A DNA stretch of 64,000 nt from assembly GCF_016894385.1 (NCBI RefSeq), contig NZ_CP069812.1, positions 3,162,001-3,226,000 of the forward strand, read 5' to 3'. A program made the position numbers and the translations under genes. Under the pieces are notes generated by a model. The model had not been told where the DNA came from and searched no databases. It saw nothing but the letters and a program-made list of their open reading frames with translations. Positions 45,516 through 58,940 of the stretch are shown in pieces. This DNA is from Cupriavidus oxalaticus (lineage in GTDB: Bacteria; Pseudomonadota; Gammaproteobacteria; Burkholderiales; Burkholderiaceae). How positions within the stretch are numbered: the first letter of the stretch is position 1; each line of letters begins with the position of its first letter.

Positions 45516-46574
45516 TCAGCGCGCAACCATCAGCGCCAACTGCTGCAAACCGTCCCACGGTTCCGCCGGCAGCGGCGCGCTGCCCGGTGGCGGCAGGTCG
45601 TGCAAACCCTTGACCTGGCGGTCCAGCCGCGCGGCCAGCGCCAGCGCCGCTTCCAGCCGTGGCAGCGGCAGGCGCTGCGCGGCCTGCGGCACCAGCCGCT
45701 CGCGCGGGCCCCAGACGCGCAGTTCGCGCATCAGCACGCCCGCCGGCTTGCCGGCCGCAAGGCCTTGCCGGACCTTGGATAATACGCGAATTTCCTCGGT
45801 CAGCGCCCACAGCACCAGCACCGTGGCCTCGCCCTCGCCGCGCAGCCCTTCGAGCATGCGCACCAGGCGCGGCACGTCGCCCGACAGCATCGCCTCGGAC
45901 AGCTTGAATACGTCATAGCGGGCCACGTTCAGCACCGCGTCGTGGACCTGGTCGAAGCTCAGCTCGCCCGGCGGATACAGCAGGCCCAGCTTCTGGATTT
46001 CCTGGTGTGCCGCCAGCAGGTTGCCCTCGACCTTGTCCGCGATGAACTGCAGCGCGCGCCGTCCCGGCTCGCCGCCCTCGACGCGCTGCTGCTGCAGCGC
46101 CAGCCGCTCGCCGACCCATGCCGGCAGCCGGGTGCGGTCCACCGCGTCGACCTTGATCGACACCCCCGCGCCTTCCAGCGCCTGGAACCATGCCGACTTG
46201 GAAGTGGCGAAATCCAGCCGCGGCAGCGTCACCAGCATCACCACGTCCGGCGACGGCTGCGCCGCCACCGCGCGCAGCGCCTCGCCGCCGTCCTTGCCGG
46301 GCTTGCCCGAAGGGATGCGCAGCTCGACGATCTTGCGGTCGCCGAACAGCGACATCGACTGCTGCGCCTCGACCAGCTGGCTCCAGTGAAAGCCGCGCTC
46401 GGCCACCAGCACCTCGCGCTCGGAGAACCCCGCTGCGCGCGCCGCGGCGCGCAGGCGGTCGACCGCCTCCAGCACCAGCAGGTGCTCGTCGCCGTGCACC
46501 ACGTACAGAGGCGCCAGGCCGCGGGCCTTCGCCTGCTTCAGGTGCGCGTCGAGCCCGTCGAGCTTGAGTTGCAT
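45516..46574 (-). CDS. holA: DNA polymerase III delta subunit
   Basis: A 352-residue clamp-loader subunit that opens the beta clamp. The N-terminal AAA+-like domain ([20 protein letters not shown]) contains the beta-interacting region near [20 protein letters not shown]. The collar domain at the C-terminus ends [20 protein letters not shown]. It starts 7 bases after the end of lptE on the same strand, as in many proteobacteria (leuS-lptE-holA). Confidence 0.94.
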   Translation of the reverse strand: MQLKLDGLDAHLKQAKARGLAPLYVVHGDEHLLVLEAVDRLRAAARAAGFSEREVLVAERGFHWSQLVEAQQSMSLFGDRKIVELRIPSGKPGKDGGEALRAVAAQPSPDVVMLVTLPRLDFATSKSAWFQALEGAGVSIKVDAVDRTRLPAWVGERLALQQQRVEGGEPGRRALQFIADKVEGNLLAAHQEIQKLGLLYPPGELSFDQVHDAVLNVARYDVFKLSEAMLSGDVPRLVRMLEGLRGEGEATVLVLWALTEEIRVLSKVRQGLAAGKPAGVLMRELRVWGPRERLVPQAAQRLPLPRLEAALALAARLDRQVKGLHDLPPPGSAPLPAEPWDGLQQLALMVAR

Positions 46575-46581
46575 GGGTGCG

Positions 46582-47097
46582 TCAGATGGCCTTGACCGCG
46601 GCCAGCCGGCGCATCAGCTGCTGCACGATATCGCGCTGCATGTCGCGGTACAGCTGCTGCTCTTCGTAGTCCTTGGCCAGCGTGTTGGCTTCGTTGTAGG
46701 TCAGGTCGCGCGTCAGCACCAGCTGCGACGGCGCGATCAGTTCCTTGCCGGCGGCATCGCGCAGGCGGAAGGTAAAGCGCTGCGTCAGGCGGTACTCGCG
46801 CACCACGCCCTCGGTCGTGATCGACAGGATGGACTTGGTGCGGGTGTCCTGCAGCACGTCCAGCAGCGCGTCGGCCTCTTTCTGGTCGGCCACCACCTGG
46901 GTGTCGGAGCCGCCGCGGATCGCGCGGCGCAGGTCCGCGCCCATCAGCGAGTTGGGCGGAATCCCGATATAGAGCCGCTTGAACGCGAAGTCCGAATTGC
47001 CGCGCAGATGGAAGCCGCAGCCGGCCAGCAGGCCCGTTGCCGGCACCGCCAGCATCGCCGCGAGCGCCTTGCGGCGGCCCATGTTCAGTCGCTTCAT
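46582..47097 (-). CDS. lptE: LPS-assembly lipoprotein LptE
   Basis: A 171-residue outer-membrane lipoprotein that plugs the LptD barrel for lipopolysaccharide insertion. A signal peptide ends in the lipobox LLAGC (C27), followed directly by GFHLRGNSDFAFKRLYIGIP, the family N-terminus. C-terminal helices are rich in Gln and charged residues (KDYEEQQLYRDMQRDIVQQL). It lies 40 bases after leuS and 7 before holA. Confidence 0.94.
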   Translation of the reverse strand: MKRLNMGRRKALAAMLAVPATGLLAGCGFHLRGNSDFAFKRLYIGIPPNSLMGADLRRAIRGGSDTQVVADQKEADALLDVLQDTRTKSILSITTEGVVREYRLTQRFTFRLRDAAGKELIAPSQLVLTRDLTYNEANTLAKDYEEQQLYRDMQRDIVQQLMRRLAAVKAI

Positions 47098-47137
47098 TCT
47101 TGGCGATTCCTCAGTCAGGTTCCGGGCCGCTGACCCG

Positions 47138-49885
<2,748 letters not shown>

Positions 49886-49937
49886 CTAAAGCAGTCGATT
49901 ATAACCGTGGCGCCAGGCCTGGCCGCCCCGGAGCGCC

Positions 49938-50735
49938 TTACTTCAGGCCCAGCACGTCCTGCATGTCGAACAGGCCGTTGGGCTTGTCGGCCAGGAAACG
50001 GGCCGAACGCACGGCACCGTCGGCATACGACTGGCGGCTGGACGACTTGTGGCTGATCTCGATGCGCTCGCCGATGCCGGCAAACATCACGGTGTGGTCG
50101 CCGACGATGTCGCCGCCACGGATGGTGGCAAAGCCGATCGAATTGGGATCGCGCTCGCCGGTATGGCCTTCGCGGGCGTAGACGGCGCAGGTCTTCAGGT
50201 CGCGGCCGAGCGCATCGGCAATCACCTCACCCATCTTCAGCGCGGTGCCCGACGGGGCGTCGACCTTGAAGCGGTGGTGCGCCTCGATCACCTCGATGTC
50301 GTAGCCGGTCGACAGCAGCCTGGCCGCCACTTCCAGCAGCTTGAAAGTGGCATTGACACCGACGCTGAAGTTGGCGGCAAAGACGATGCCGATGGACTTG
50401 GCGGCCTCGGCCAGCGCGGCCTTGCCGGCGTCGTCGAAGCCGGTAGTGCCGACCACCATCTTGACGCCCAGCTTCTTCGCCACGGCCAGGTGCGCCAGCG
50501 TGCCTTCCGGACGGGTGAAGTCGATCAGGCAATCCGCAGCGGCCAGGCCGGCTTCCAGGTCCGCCGTGATCGCCACGCCGGTGTTGCGGCCCAGGAACAG
50601 GCCCGCGTCCTGGCCCAGTGCCGGCGAGCCCGGCAGGTCGAGCGCGCCCGACAGCTTCACGCCCTCGGTGTTCAGCACTTGTTCGATCAGCATGCGGCCC
50701 ATGCGGCCGGATGCGCCTGCGATGGCGATGTTCAT
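49938..50735 (-). CDS. dapB: 4-hydroxy-tetrahydrodipicolinate reductase
   Basis: A 265-residue NAD(P)H-dependent enzyme of lysine and diaminopimelate synthesis. The Rossmann motif [18 protein letters not shown] is at the start. The catalytic segment [20 protein letters not shown] (His-His-Arg and Lys) is near residues 150-170, and the C-terminal dimerisation part contains [19 protein letters not shown]. It follows bamE after 98 bases that hold a hairpin. Confidence 0.97.
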   Translation of the reverse strand: MNIAIAGASGRMGRMLIEQVLNTEGVKLSGALDLPGSPALGQDAGLFLGRNTGVAITADLEAGLAAADCLIDFTRPEGTLAHLAVAKKLGVKMVVGTTGFDDAGKAALAEAAKSIGIVFAANFSVGVNATFKLLEVAARLLSTGYDIEVIEAHHRFKVDAPSGTALKMGEVIADALGRDLKTCAVYAREGHTGERDPNSIGFATIRGGDIVGDHTVMFAGIGERIEISHKSSSRQSYADGAVRSARFLADKPNGLFDMQDVLGLK

Positions 50736-50779
50736 GGTGTCTGGCTCAGCGGAATGTGCGCAATACGCGAAAAGTGAAT

Positions 50780-50803
50780 GGGCCGGTCATGGCTGACCGG
50801 CCC
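50780..50803 (-). terminator. Stem-loop between bamE and dapB
   Basis: GGGCCGGTCA-TGGC-TGACCGGCCC, a perfect 10-bp stem, lies 30 bases past the bamE stop. On the minus strand only a weak T-rich stretch follows. It may partly end the bamE message, with dapB read by readthrough or its own promoter. Confidence 0.5.
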
Positions 50804-50833
50804 GGGAACAGATGGCAAGCCGCGGACGGCGGC

Positions 50834-51457
50834 TCAGTTGGATTTGGACGCGTCGGCGGGCGCGGTGGCCTGGGCGGGCGCGGTGGCCGGCGGCGCCTCC
50901 GCCGCCGGGGCAGCGGGCGCGGCAGCCGCCTCGGTCGCCTGCCGTGGCACGAAGTTTTCCACGGTAGTCTGCGGCGCGGTCTGGGCGGCAGCCGTGCTGC
51001 TGGTGGAAACCTTGCCCGGAGTCTGGTCCTTCAGCGCCTTTTTCATGCCGTCGATCTCGGCGATCAGCTCGTACTCGGACGGCAGCTCGTCACCGCCGAA
51101 CTTGACCAGGCTGTCGCCCTCGAAGAAGACCGTGTAGCGGCGCTGCTGCACCACGGCGGTATTGCCGCGGCGGAACGAAAACACGTAGTCCCAGCGGTTG
51201 GCGTGGAACACATCGGTCAGCAGCGGCGTGCCGAGCAGGAACTTGACCTGCTCGCGCGTCATGCCTTCGCGCAGTTGCGAAGCGGCCTCGCGGGACACGA
51301 AGTTGCCCTGCACGATATTGATCCGGTACGGCGTGATGGCGTTGGCTACCTTGCGCGAGGTGGAATCGTAGGCCGAGCAGGCGCCGGCCAGCAGGGCAGC
51401 GGCCAGCAGGGAGACAACCAGCGTCGGGCGCATGGCGGACGAACGGGTATAACGCAT
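50834..51457 (-). CDS. bamE: Outer-membrane assembly lipoprotein BamE (SmpA/OmlA)
   Basis: A 207-residue lipoprotein of the BAM complex. A signal peptide (PTLVVSLLAAALLAGACS) ends at Cys27. The BamE fold follows: ITPYRINIVQGNFVSREAAS, LREGMTREQVKFLLGTPLL and the beta segment WDYVFSFRRG. The C-terminal 60 residues are an Ala/Pro/Thr-rich tail longer than in E. coli BamE (113 residues). The ATG at 51457 is used; an ATG eight codons on (51433) is possible. It is divergent from fur, the conserved omlA-fur arrangement. Confidence 0.93.
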   Translation of the reverse strand: MRYTRSSAMRPTLVVSLLAAALLAGACSAYDSTSRKVANAITPYRINIVQGNFVSREAASQLREGMTREQVKFLLGTPLLTDVFHANRWDYVFSFRRGNTAVVQQRRYTVFFEGDSLVKFGGDELPSEYELIAEIDGMKKALKDQTPGKVSTSSTAAAQTAPQTTVENFVPRQATEAAAAPAAPAAEAPPATAPAQATAPADASKSN

Positions 51458-51700
51458 GTATCTCGCTTCCGGGAGGGAAAGGGAAAGTACGGAAAGAACC
51501 GCGGGCGACCGGCGCAGCAAGCGCTGCAAGAGCCGGCTACACCACATGCGCACGGGGCGCCTGCCGCGGCAACCACATGGGGCCGACTGCAACTGCCTGA
51601 GGCGCGTTGCCCACATGGCACACGGCACCGCGGGCGACTTTTGCTGTCAAAACCCTTATGATTCAACTATCCAGACATTGTACTCTAGGGAGTCACGCCC

Positions 51701-52132
51701 ATGCCGAGTCCGGCGGACCTCAAGAATATCGGCCTGAAGGCAACCGTGCCCAGGCTGAAAATTCTTGAAATTTTTCAGACCAGCGAACAGCGGCACCTGA
51801 GCGCGGAAGACGTTTACCGCATCCTGCTGAACGAGCATATGGATATCGGCCTCGCCACCGTCTACCGTGTGCTGACACAGTTCGAGCAGGCAGGCCTGCT
51901 GTCGCGCAACAACTTTGAATCCGGCAAGGCCATTTTCGAACTGAACGAAGGCAAGCACCACGACCACCTGGTGTGCCTCGATTGCGGCCGCGTCGAAGAA
52001 TTCTTCGATTCCGAAATCGAGCATCGCCAGCAAAGCATTGCGCGCGAGCGCGGCTTTACCCTGCAGGAACACGCACTGTCGCTGTACGGCAACTGCACGA
52101 AAACCGACTGTCCCCACAGAGCCAAACGATAA
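51701..52132 (+). CDS. fur: Ferric uptake regulator Fur
   Basis: A 143-residue iron-responsive repressor. The winged-helix N-terminus contains [17 protein letters not shown] and the recognition helix [20 protein letters not shown]. The metal region has [11 protein letters not shown] and a second Cys pair NCTKTDC near the end, for structural zinc and regulatory iron sites. It is transcribed away from bamE, with 243 bases between the starts, and converges with phcA; a bidirectional terminator separates them. Confidence 0.97.
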   Translation: MPSPADLKNIGLKATVPRLKILEIFQTSEQRHLSAEDVYRILLNEHMDIGLATVYRVLTQFEQAGLLSRNNFESGKAIFELNEGKHHDHLVCLDCGRVEEFFDSEIEHRQQSIARERGFTLQEHALSLYGNCTKTDCPHRAKR

Positions 52133-52164
52133 GCCGGCGCACGCACCGCGTAGCGCATCCGGCA

Positions 52165-52199
52165 ACAACAAAAACCGGCGCCAGGCGCCGGTTTTTGTT
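52165..52199. terminator. Bidirectional terminator between fur and phcA
   Basis: AACAAAAACCGGCGCC-A-GGCGCCGGTTTTTGTT: a 16-bp stem with A and T runs on both sides. It closes the convergent fur and phcA messages. Confidence 0.92.
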
Positions 52200-52216
52200 T
52201 TGGGGCGGGCGCCGGC

Positions 52217-53212
52217 TCAGGGCTCGCGCAGCGCTTGCAGACCTTCTTCGGCCACCACGCGCGACGGGCGCGACGCCGACAGGCCGACAAACTCGGCCAC
52301 CACCTGGCGGAACAGGTTGCGCGCCCATACCAGCATCGGATGGGTGTTGCGGCTGCGGTGCCAGAACATGTTCAGGCCCACCGTGGTGTTGAGTTCAGCC
52401 GGCAGCGGGAACGCCTTCAGGCCGTAGGTTTCGCAGGCCATGTCCTTGGTCAGCGCATTGACGGTGAAGATCATGTCGGTCTGCGCGGCCATCTCGGCCT
52501 GGGCCCGCCACGAATGCACCGTCAGCGTCGCATTGCGCTTGAGGCCGCGCTGCTGCAGCGCGTAGTCCAGCGGGATCAGCGACGGCGCCGGGCGGCCTGC
52601 CCCACCGGAATGCGCCATGAAGATATGGCCGCAGTCCAGGTATTGCTCGAGCGTGCAGTGGTTCTTCAGCACCGGATGGCTCTTGCGCGCGCACACCCAC
52701 AGGTTCAGCGACGTCACTATTTCCTCGACGATTTCCGGATGCCGGGTCGGGAACGGGGAGAATGCCAGGTCCAGCTCATTGGCGCGCATCGAGGCCACGT
52801 CGGCCTCCCAGGAATGGGACTCGACCAGCTTGATATGCAGGTCCGGCGCCAGCTGCTTGATGCGCAGCACGAAGCGATTGAAGACCGTGTCGCCCAGCTC
52901 GGCGGCAAAACCGATGCTCAGCGTGCCGGTGGCCACCGCAGGATCGAAATTGTCGGCGTCGCCTTCATTGATCGACGACCACAGGTCCAGCATGTCGCGG
53001 ATCTTGGGGCCCAGCTCCAGCGCGCGGGGGGTGGGCGTCAGGCCGTGGGGAACGCGGATGAAGAGCGGATCGTCAAAGATCTCGCGCAACCGGCCCAGTG
53101 AATGCGACACGGCCGGCGCGGTCATATGCATCTTCTCCGCCACGTAGGTGGCGTTTCGCTTACTCAGCAGCTCGGTGAAGATCACTAAAAGCTTTGTGTC
53201 TACGTTCACCAT
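52217..53212 (-). CDS. phcA: Quorum-sensing global regulator PhcA (LysR family)
   Basis: A 331-residue LysR-type regulator. The N-terminal domain (MVNVDTKLLVIFTELLSKRN, recognition helix MTAPAVSHSLGRLREI) and the DPLFIRVPHGLTPTPRALEL segment are, as I remember it, almost identical to PhcA of Ralstonia solanacearum. There PhcA switches exopolysaccharide, motility and siderophore genes according to the PhcB-made signal. The effector domain covers residues about 95-310. The ATG at 53212 follows a 390-base gene-free region, AT-rich by local standards. Together with phcBSRQ at 25.4-30.3 kb it completes the system. Confidence 0.94.
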   Translation of the reverse strand: MVNVDTKLLVIFTELLSKRNATYVAEKMHMTAPAVSHSLGRLREIFDDPLFIRVPHGLTPTPRALELGPKIRDMLDLWSSINEGDADNFDPAVATGTLSIGFAAELGDTVFNRFVLRIKQLAPDLHIKLVESHSWEADVASMRANELDLAFSPFPTRHPEIVEEIVTSLNLWVCARKSHPVLKNHCTLEQYLDCGHIFMAHSGGAGRPAPSLIPLDYALQQRGLKRNATLTVHSWRAQAEMAAQTDMIFTVNALTKDMACETYGLKAFPLPAELNTTVGLNMFWHRSRNTHPMLVWARNLFRQVVAEFVGLSASRPSRVVAEEGLQALREP

Positions 53213-53550
53213 GATCAGGCCCAGGTCAGATTTTTCTTAGCAAAGATGGCCCCACCACTTGCACTGGCTGCACATCAGAGTTCAACGGCATCTTGGTAGT
53301 GTAAGAGGAAAAAACAAGCTCGGAAAGCAAATTCGGCATTTTCGGAGCGCCGAACCTTGTCATATTTCCGAAAAATAGTGTCGTTTTTATGAAGATGATC
53401 TCATATACGCCCATTTTCAGTCCGCGGCAGACGCGCGCGCGTCGCACGTATATTGGCTGCCGCCATCCCATTTTTGTCATTCTTTTCCTAGGGCGCGGAC
53501 GCGTCCGCCATCATGCCTCGCGGCAGGCTGGCTGAGCGAACGCCGCGCCC
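53213..53550. other. Gene-free region upstream of phcA
   Basis: The region between phcA and the gapA terminator is AT-rich in 53280-53420 (long A and T runs). It should hold the phcA promoter; no firm -35/-10 pair was chosen. An 84-codon reading frame on the minus strand (53226-53480) has no family resemblance and unusual composition, and is not called a gene. Confidence 0.6.
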
Positions 53551-53586
53551 AAAGAAGAAACGCGCCCGAAGGCGCGTTTCTTCTTT
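53551..53586 (-). terminator. Terminator of the tkt-gapA operon
   Basis: AAAGAAGAAACGCGCC-CGAA-GGCGCGTTTCTTCTTT is a 16-bp perfect stem with a 4-base loop, 18 bases after the gapA stop. The A/T-rich outer part gives the U-run on the minus strand. Confidence 0.88.
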
Positions 53587-53604
53587 ACTGCCAGGACAGC
53601 CGGA

Positions 53605-54687
<1,083 letters not shown>

Positions 54688-56721
54688 TTAGATAAGGGTG
54701 TCTTTCACCGTACGCACGACGTTGTCGACGGTGAAGCCGAAGTGCTTGAACAGCACGCCGGCCGGCGCCGATTCGCCGAAGGTGTCGATGCCCACTACCG
54801 CTTGGACCTGGTACTTCCACCAGAAGTCCGTCACGCCCGCCTCGACCGCCACGCGCGGCACGCCGGCCGGCAGCACGCTGGCCTTGTAGGCGGTGTCCTG
54901 CTTGTCGAACACGGTGGTCGCGGGGACCGAGACCACGCGCACATGCACGCCTTCGGCAGCCAGGTGCTCGGCCGCGCCGACCGCCAGGCCCACTTCCGAG
55001 CCGGTTGCCAGGATCACGGCGTCCGGATTGCCGGTCTGCGGGTTGACGCTGTCGCGCAGCACGTAGCCGCCGCGCGCGATATTGGCGCGGGTGGCGTCGT
55101 CGCGCTGCTGGAACGGCAGGTTCTGGCGGCTGAAGATCAGGCAGCTCGGGCCGTTCTCGCGGCGGATCGCCTCGGCCCAGGCCACGGCGGTCTCGGTGGT
55201 GTCGGCGGTACGCCAGACGTCCATGTTGGGGATCAGGCGCAGGCTGGCGACGTGCTCGATCGACTGGTGCGTCGGGCCGTCTTCGCCCAGGCCGATCGAG
55301 TCGTGGGTAAACACGAACAGCGAGCGGATCTTCATCAGCGCCGCCATGCGCAGCGCATTGCGGCTGTAGTCCGAGAAGGTCAGGAAGGTGGCGCCGTAGG
55401 GGATGTAGCCGCCATGCAGCGTGATGCCGTTCATGATGGCGCTCATGCCGAACTCGCGCACGCCGTAGTTGATGTGGTTGCCCCAGGCATCCACGCGCAC
55501 GGCCTTGCTGCCGGACCAGTTGGTCAGGTTCGAGCCGGTCAGGTCGGCCGAGCCGCCGAGGAACTCGGGCAGCACCGGGCCGAAGGCCTCGATGGTGTTC
55601 TGGCTGGCCTTGCGGGTGGCGATGGTCTCGGCCTTTTCCTCGCACTTGGCGATAAAGGCTTCGACGGCGGCGTCGAACGAGCCCGGCAGTTCGCCCTTCA
55701 TGCGGCGGGTGAATTCGCCGGCTTCATACGGGTGGCGCTCGGCATAGGCGTCGAACAGCGCGGTCCAGGCACGCTCCAGCGCCTGGCCGTTGGCCTTGGC
55801 GTCCCAGGCGTCATAGACGTCGCCCGGCACTTCGAACGGGGCGTGGGCCCAGCCCAGCGCCTCGCGCGTGGCCAGCACTTCGGCGCCGCCCAGCGGCGCG
55901 CCGTGCACGTCGTGGCCGCCTTCCTTGTTGGGGGCGCCCTTGCCGATCTTGGTACGGCAGCAGATCAGGGTCGGCTTGTCGCTGGCCTTGGCCTGCGAGA
56001 TCGCCAGGTCGACGGCGGTGACGTCATGGCCGTCGATGCCGCGGATCACGTTCCAGCCGTAGGCTTCGAAACGCTTCGGGGTATCGTCGTTGAACCAGTG
56101 CACGACGTCGCCATCGATCGAGATGCCGTTGTCGTCCCACAGCGCAATCAGCTTGTTCAGCTTCAGCGTGCCGGCCAGCGAGCAGGCCTCGTGCGAGATG
56201 CCTTCCATCAGGCAGCCGTCGCCCAGGAAGACGTAGGTGTGGTGGTTGACGATATCGAAACCGGGGCGGTTGAATTCTTCACCCAGCAGGCGTTCGGCCA
56301 GCGCCATGCCGACCGCGTTGGTGATGCCCTGGCCGAGCGGACCGGTGGTGGTCTCCACGCCCGGGGTGATGCCGTATTCCGGGTGGCCGGCGGTCTTGCT
56401 GTGCAGCTGGCGGAAGTTCCTCAGCTCTTCGACCGGCAGGTCATAGCCGCTCAGGTGCAGCAGCGCGTAGATCAGCATCGAGCCATGGCCGTTCGACAGC
56501 ACGAAGCGGTCGCGGTCGGCCCACTGCGGGTTGGCCGGGTTGTGCTTCAGGTGCCGGCCCCACAGCGCCACGGCGATATCCGCCATGCCCATCGGCGCAC
56601 CGGGGTGGCCGGAATTGGCCTGCTGGACGGCGTCCATGGCAAGCACGCGGATGGCATCGGCCATCAGCTTGGCGGGCTGGGAAGCAAAGGGACTCGTTGC
56701 GGGATGGGCTAGGGCGGACAT
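54688..56721 (-). CDS. tkt: Transketolase
   Basis: A 677-residue thiamine-diphosphate enzyme of the pentose phosphate pathway. The TPP motif begins [20 protein letters not shown] and ends with the DDN of [11 protein letters not shown]. The N-terminal substrate segment [20 protein letters not shown] and the pyrimidine-domain segment [20 protein letters not shown] are standard. The ATG at 56721 ([12 protein letters not shown]) is chosen; the frame stays open upstream in GC-rich non-coding DNA. It forms an operon with gapA and is divergent from the VOC gene. Confidence 0.97.
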   Translation of the reverse strand: MSALAHPATSPFASQPAKLMADAIRVLAMDAVQQANSGHPGAPMGMADIAVALWGRHLKHNPANPQWADRDRFVLSNGHGSMLIYALLHLSGYDLPVEELRNFRQLHSKTAGHPEYGITPGVETTTGPLGQGITNAVGMALAERLLGEEFNRPGFDIVNHHTYVFLGDGCLMEGISHEACSLAGTLKLNKLIALWDDNGISIDGDVVHWFNDDTPKRFEAYGWNVIRGIDGHDVTAVDLAISQAKASDKPTLICCRTKIGKGAPNKEGGHDVHGAPLGGAEVLATREALGWAHAPFEVPGDVYDAWDAKANGQALERAWTALFDAYAERHPYEAGEFTRRMKGELPGSFDAAVEAFIAKCEEKAETIATRKASQNTIEAFGPVLPEFLGGSADLTGSNLTNWSGSKAVRVDAWGNHINYGVREFGMSAIMNGITLHGGYIPYGATFLTFSDYSRNALRMAALMKIRSLFVFTHDSIGLGEDGPTHQSIEHVASLRLIPNMDVWRTADTTETAVAWAEAIRRENGPSCLIFSRQNLPFQQRDDATRANIARGGYVLRDSVNPQTGNPDAVILATGSEVGLAVGAAEHLAAEGVHVRVVSVPATTVFDKQDTAYKASVLPAGVPRVAVEAGVTDFWWKYQVQAVVGIDTFGESAPAGVLFKHFGFTVDNVVRTVKDTLI

Positions 56722-57008
56722 TCGGGCGGTCTTGGACGTGAGCTTGGACGCGGGCGGGCGTGAGCCTGTCGGCGGGAAAACCGCAATTTTAGCAGAAGCT
56801 AAGGGGTTTTCCGGACTCCCGGACGCCGGCGGCGGGCATGCCTGGGGAATCACCCGCGGGGCTTGGCGCGTGGCGCTGCACCGCACTTCGACAGCGCAGC
56901 GCCACGCGCGTAAGATGCACACTCGCACCGCGCGGGCCCGCTTGGCGACAGACGAGCGACAGACGGGCAACAGGCCGCGCCGGGTTTCCCGCATGACAGG
57001 AGACGATC

Positions 57009-57437
57009 ATGAGCAGACCGGCCAACACCCCCTGGCTCACCCCCTACCTGACCGTCGCCAACGGGCGCGCCGCGCTGGATTTCTACAGCCGTGCCTTCGG
57101 CTTTGCCGCCGGCAACGTGGTCGATGAAAACGGCGTGCCGACCCACGCCGAAATGCACTACCAGGGCGATCTGGTGGTGATGTTCGCACCCGAGGGCGCG
57201 TGGGGCAGCACCGCCCGCACGCCCCGCTCGCTGGGCGTGGAATGCCCGCAAACCTTCTATGTCTACTGCGACGATGTCGACGCCATGCACCAGCGCGCGG
57301 TCGACGCCGGCGCCGTCAGCCTGATGGCCCCCGCCGACCAGTTCTGGGGCGACCGCTACTGCATGGTCGAGGATCCGGACGGCTACCGCTGGGGCTTCGG
57401 CAAGCCGCTGGATCCGAACGGGAGCAAGGCAAGCTGA
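57009..57437 (+). CDS. VOC-family protein (PhnB-like glyoxalase fold)
   Basis: A 142-residue vicinal oxygen chelate protein: WLTPYLTVANGRAALDFYSR at the start, AEMHYQGDLVVMFAPEGAWG in the middle and ADQFWGDRYCMVEDPDGYRW near the end, the pattern of PhnB-like family members. Such proteins have the glyoxalase fold, but most have unknown substrates. The stop shares a base with the rsmE start (TGATG), so the two are coupled; no functional link is known. Confidence 0.88.
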   Translation: MSRPANTPWLTPYLTVANGRAALDFYSRAFGFAAGNVVDENGVPTHAEMHYQGDLVVMFAPEGAWGSTARTPRSLGVECPQTFYVYCDDVDAMHQRAVDAGAVSLMAPADQFWGDRYCMVEDPDGYRWGFGKPLDPNGSKAS

Positions 57438-58195
57438 TGGCCCCGCGTTTCTTTGTCGGCGGCACGGACACGATCCTGGCCGCCGAAGCCGAATTTCCCC
57501 TGCCCGAACCGGTGGTACGCCACGCCCAGGTGCTGCGCCTGGCGCCCGGCGACGCCATCACGCTGTTCGACGGCCGCGGCGGCAGCCACGCCGCCACCCT
57601 GCTTGAACTGGGCAAGCGCCATGCCGTGGCGCGCATCGGCGCGCACGACGCGGCCGAAGCCGAGCCGCCCTTCCGGGTCACGCTGGCGCAAGGGCTGGCC
57701 GGCGGCGACAAGATGGACTGGCTGATCGAGAAAGCGGTCGAACTCGGTGTCGCCGCGATCCAGCCGCTGCAGGCCAACCGCTCGGTGGTGCGCCTCACCG
57801 GTGACCGCGCGCAAAAGCGCCAGGCGCACTGGCAGGCGCTGGTGCAAGCCGCCTGCGAACAATGCGGCCGCAATCGCTTGCCGGCAGTCGCCCCGGTGGC
57901 TAACTTTGAAACGTGGCTGGCGCAGTCCGGCGGCAGCGGCGCCGGGGCACGGCTGCTGGTGTCGCCGCGGGCGGAGCAGTCGCTGCCGGCCTACGTGGCC
58001 GAGCGCCGCGACGCCTTGCTTGCCGATGGCGTCACGCTGCTGATCGGCCCCGAAGGCGGACTGTCGCCGGAGGAAGAGCGCACGGCACGGCAGGCCGGCT
58101 TCACCGGCGTGTCGCTCGGCCCGCGCATCCTGCGCACCGAGACGGCCGGGCTGGCCTGCCTTTCCACGCTCAACGCCTTGCTTGGCGGATTCTGA
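57437..58195 (+). CDS. rsmE: 16S rRNA (uracil-1498-N3)-methyltransferase RsmE
   Basis: A 252-residue SPOUT-class methyltransferase. An N-terminal PUA-like domain (APRFFVGGTD... HAQVLRLAPGDAITLFDGRG) precedes the trefoil-knot domain with the SAM-binding loops LLIGPEGGLSPEEE and GPRILRTETAGLACLSTLNA. The ATG overlaps the previous stop by one base. A longer in-frame reading from 57200 lies inside the VOC gene and is rejected. Confidence 0.95.
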   Translation: MAPRFFVGGTDTILAAEAEFPLPEPVVRHAQVLRLAPGDAITLFDGRGGSHAATLLELGKRHAVARIGAHDAAEAEPPFRVTLAQGLAGGDKMDWLIEKAVELGVAAIQPLQANRSVVRLTGDRAQKRQAHWQALVQAACEQCGRNRLPAVAPVANFETWLAQSGGSGAGARLLVSPRAEQSLPAYVAERRDALLADGVTLLIGPEGGLSPEEERTARQAGFTGVSLGPRILRTETAGLACLSTLNALLGGF

Positions 58196-58243
58196 CGGCG
58201 GCGGCCATCCGGCCAGCGCCAACCTTGACTGAAGGAGTCGACC

Positions 58244-58846
58244 ATGGGACTACTCGATAGCGTGCTGGGCGGCGTGCTCGGACAACTGGGCAATGCCCGC
58301 GGCGAAGAAGGCAGCGCCGGTGGGCTCAATCCGAAGCTGATGATGGCGCTCGGCCTGCTGGCAATGCTGGCCATGCGCAACCGCAGCCAGGAAAGCGGCT
58401 CCGCAGCGCCGGTCGACGACGGACTGGGCGGACTGGGTAGCCTCGGCGGACTGCTGGGTGGCATGCTCGGCGGCAATGCCAGCGCGCCCGGCGCCACGGG
58501 CGGGCTCGACCTGGGCTCCCTGCTCGGTGGACTGCTGGGTGGCCAGGGCGGCGCCCCGGCCAACAGCCAGGCGCTGGGGGCCGCCGCCGGCGGCATCGGC
58601 GTGCTGCACCAGATCCTGGCGCAGGCCGGGCTGGGCGAGCAGGTGGATTCGTGGATCGGCACCGGCGCCAACCAGCCGGTCACGCCGTCGGCGCTGAGCG
58701 ATGCGCTGGGCGGGACCGGGGCGCTGGACTCGCTGGCGCAGTCCACCGGGATGTCGCAGGAAGACGTGGCAGCGCAACTGAGCGAGGGACTGCCCGAGCT
58801 GATCGACCGGCTGACGCCGCACGGGCATGTCCCCGCGCAGGAGTGA
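58244..58846 (+). CDS. YidB-like protein (DUF937)
   Basis: A 200-residue protein of the YidB/DUF937 family. It begins MGLLDSVLGGVLGQLGNARG and has a Gly/Leu-rich middle (LGGLGSLGGLLGGMLGGNAS, then LDLGSLLGGLLGGQGG). It ends with the family C-terminus: LAQAGLGEQVDSWIGTGANQ, PVTPSALSDALG and TGMSQEDVAAQLSEGLPELI. Function is unknown. The middle repeats make local composition very Gly-rich. It has a good ribosome site (aaggag) and is followed by a perfect 40-base palindromic terminator. Confidence 0.9.
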   Translation: MGLLDSVLGGVLGQLGNARGEEGSAGGLNPKLMMALGLLAMLAMRNRSQESGSAAPVDDGLGGLGSLGGLLGGMLGGNASAPGATGGLDLGSLLGGLLGGQGGAPANSQALGAAAGGIGVLHQILAQAGLGEQVDSWIGTGANQPVTPSALSDALGGTGALDSLAQSTGMSQEDVAAQLSEGLPELIDRLTPHGHVPAQE

Positions 58847-58871
58847 GGCCGCCAGGCAAGTGCCACGCGCC

Positions 58872-58911
58872 ACCAAGCAAAAAGCCCGCAATTGCGGGCT
58901 TTTTGCTTGGT
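58872..58911. terminator. Bidirectional terminator between the YidB-like gene and the barstar-like gene
   Basis: The palindrome has arms ACCAAGCAAAAAGCCCGCAA and TTGCGGGCTTTTTGCTTGGT, 20 bp each with no mismatch. The GC core is flanked by A5 and T5. It ends both convergent messages. Confidence 0.92.
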
Positions 58912-58940
58912 ACGGAACAGAACCTGAACGGAACCGGCGC

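Noticed and set aside
44054..45526. 490-residue long version of ProA
   Set aside because: The added N-terminus is translated composite repeat DNA; the ATG at 45334 gives the standard protein.
53226..53480. 84-codon minus-strand frame upstream of phcA
   Set aside because: It covers the AT-rich region expected to hold the phcA promoter, lacks a good ribosome site and matches nothing.
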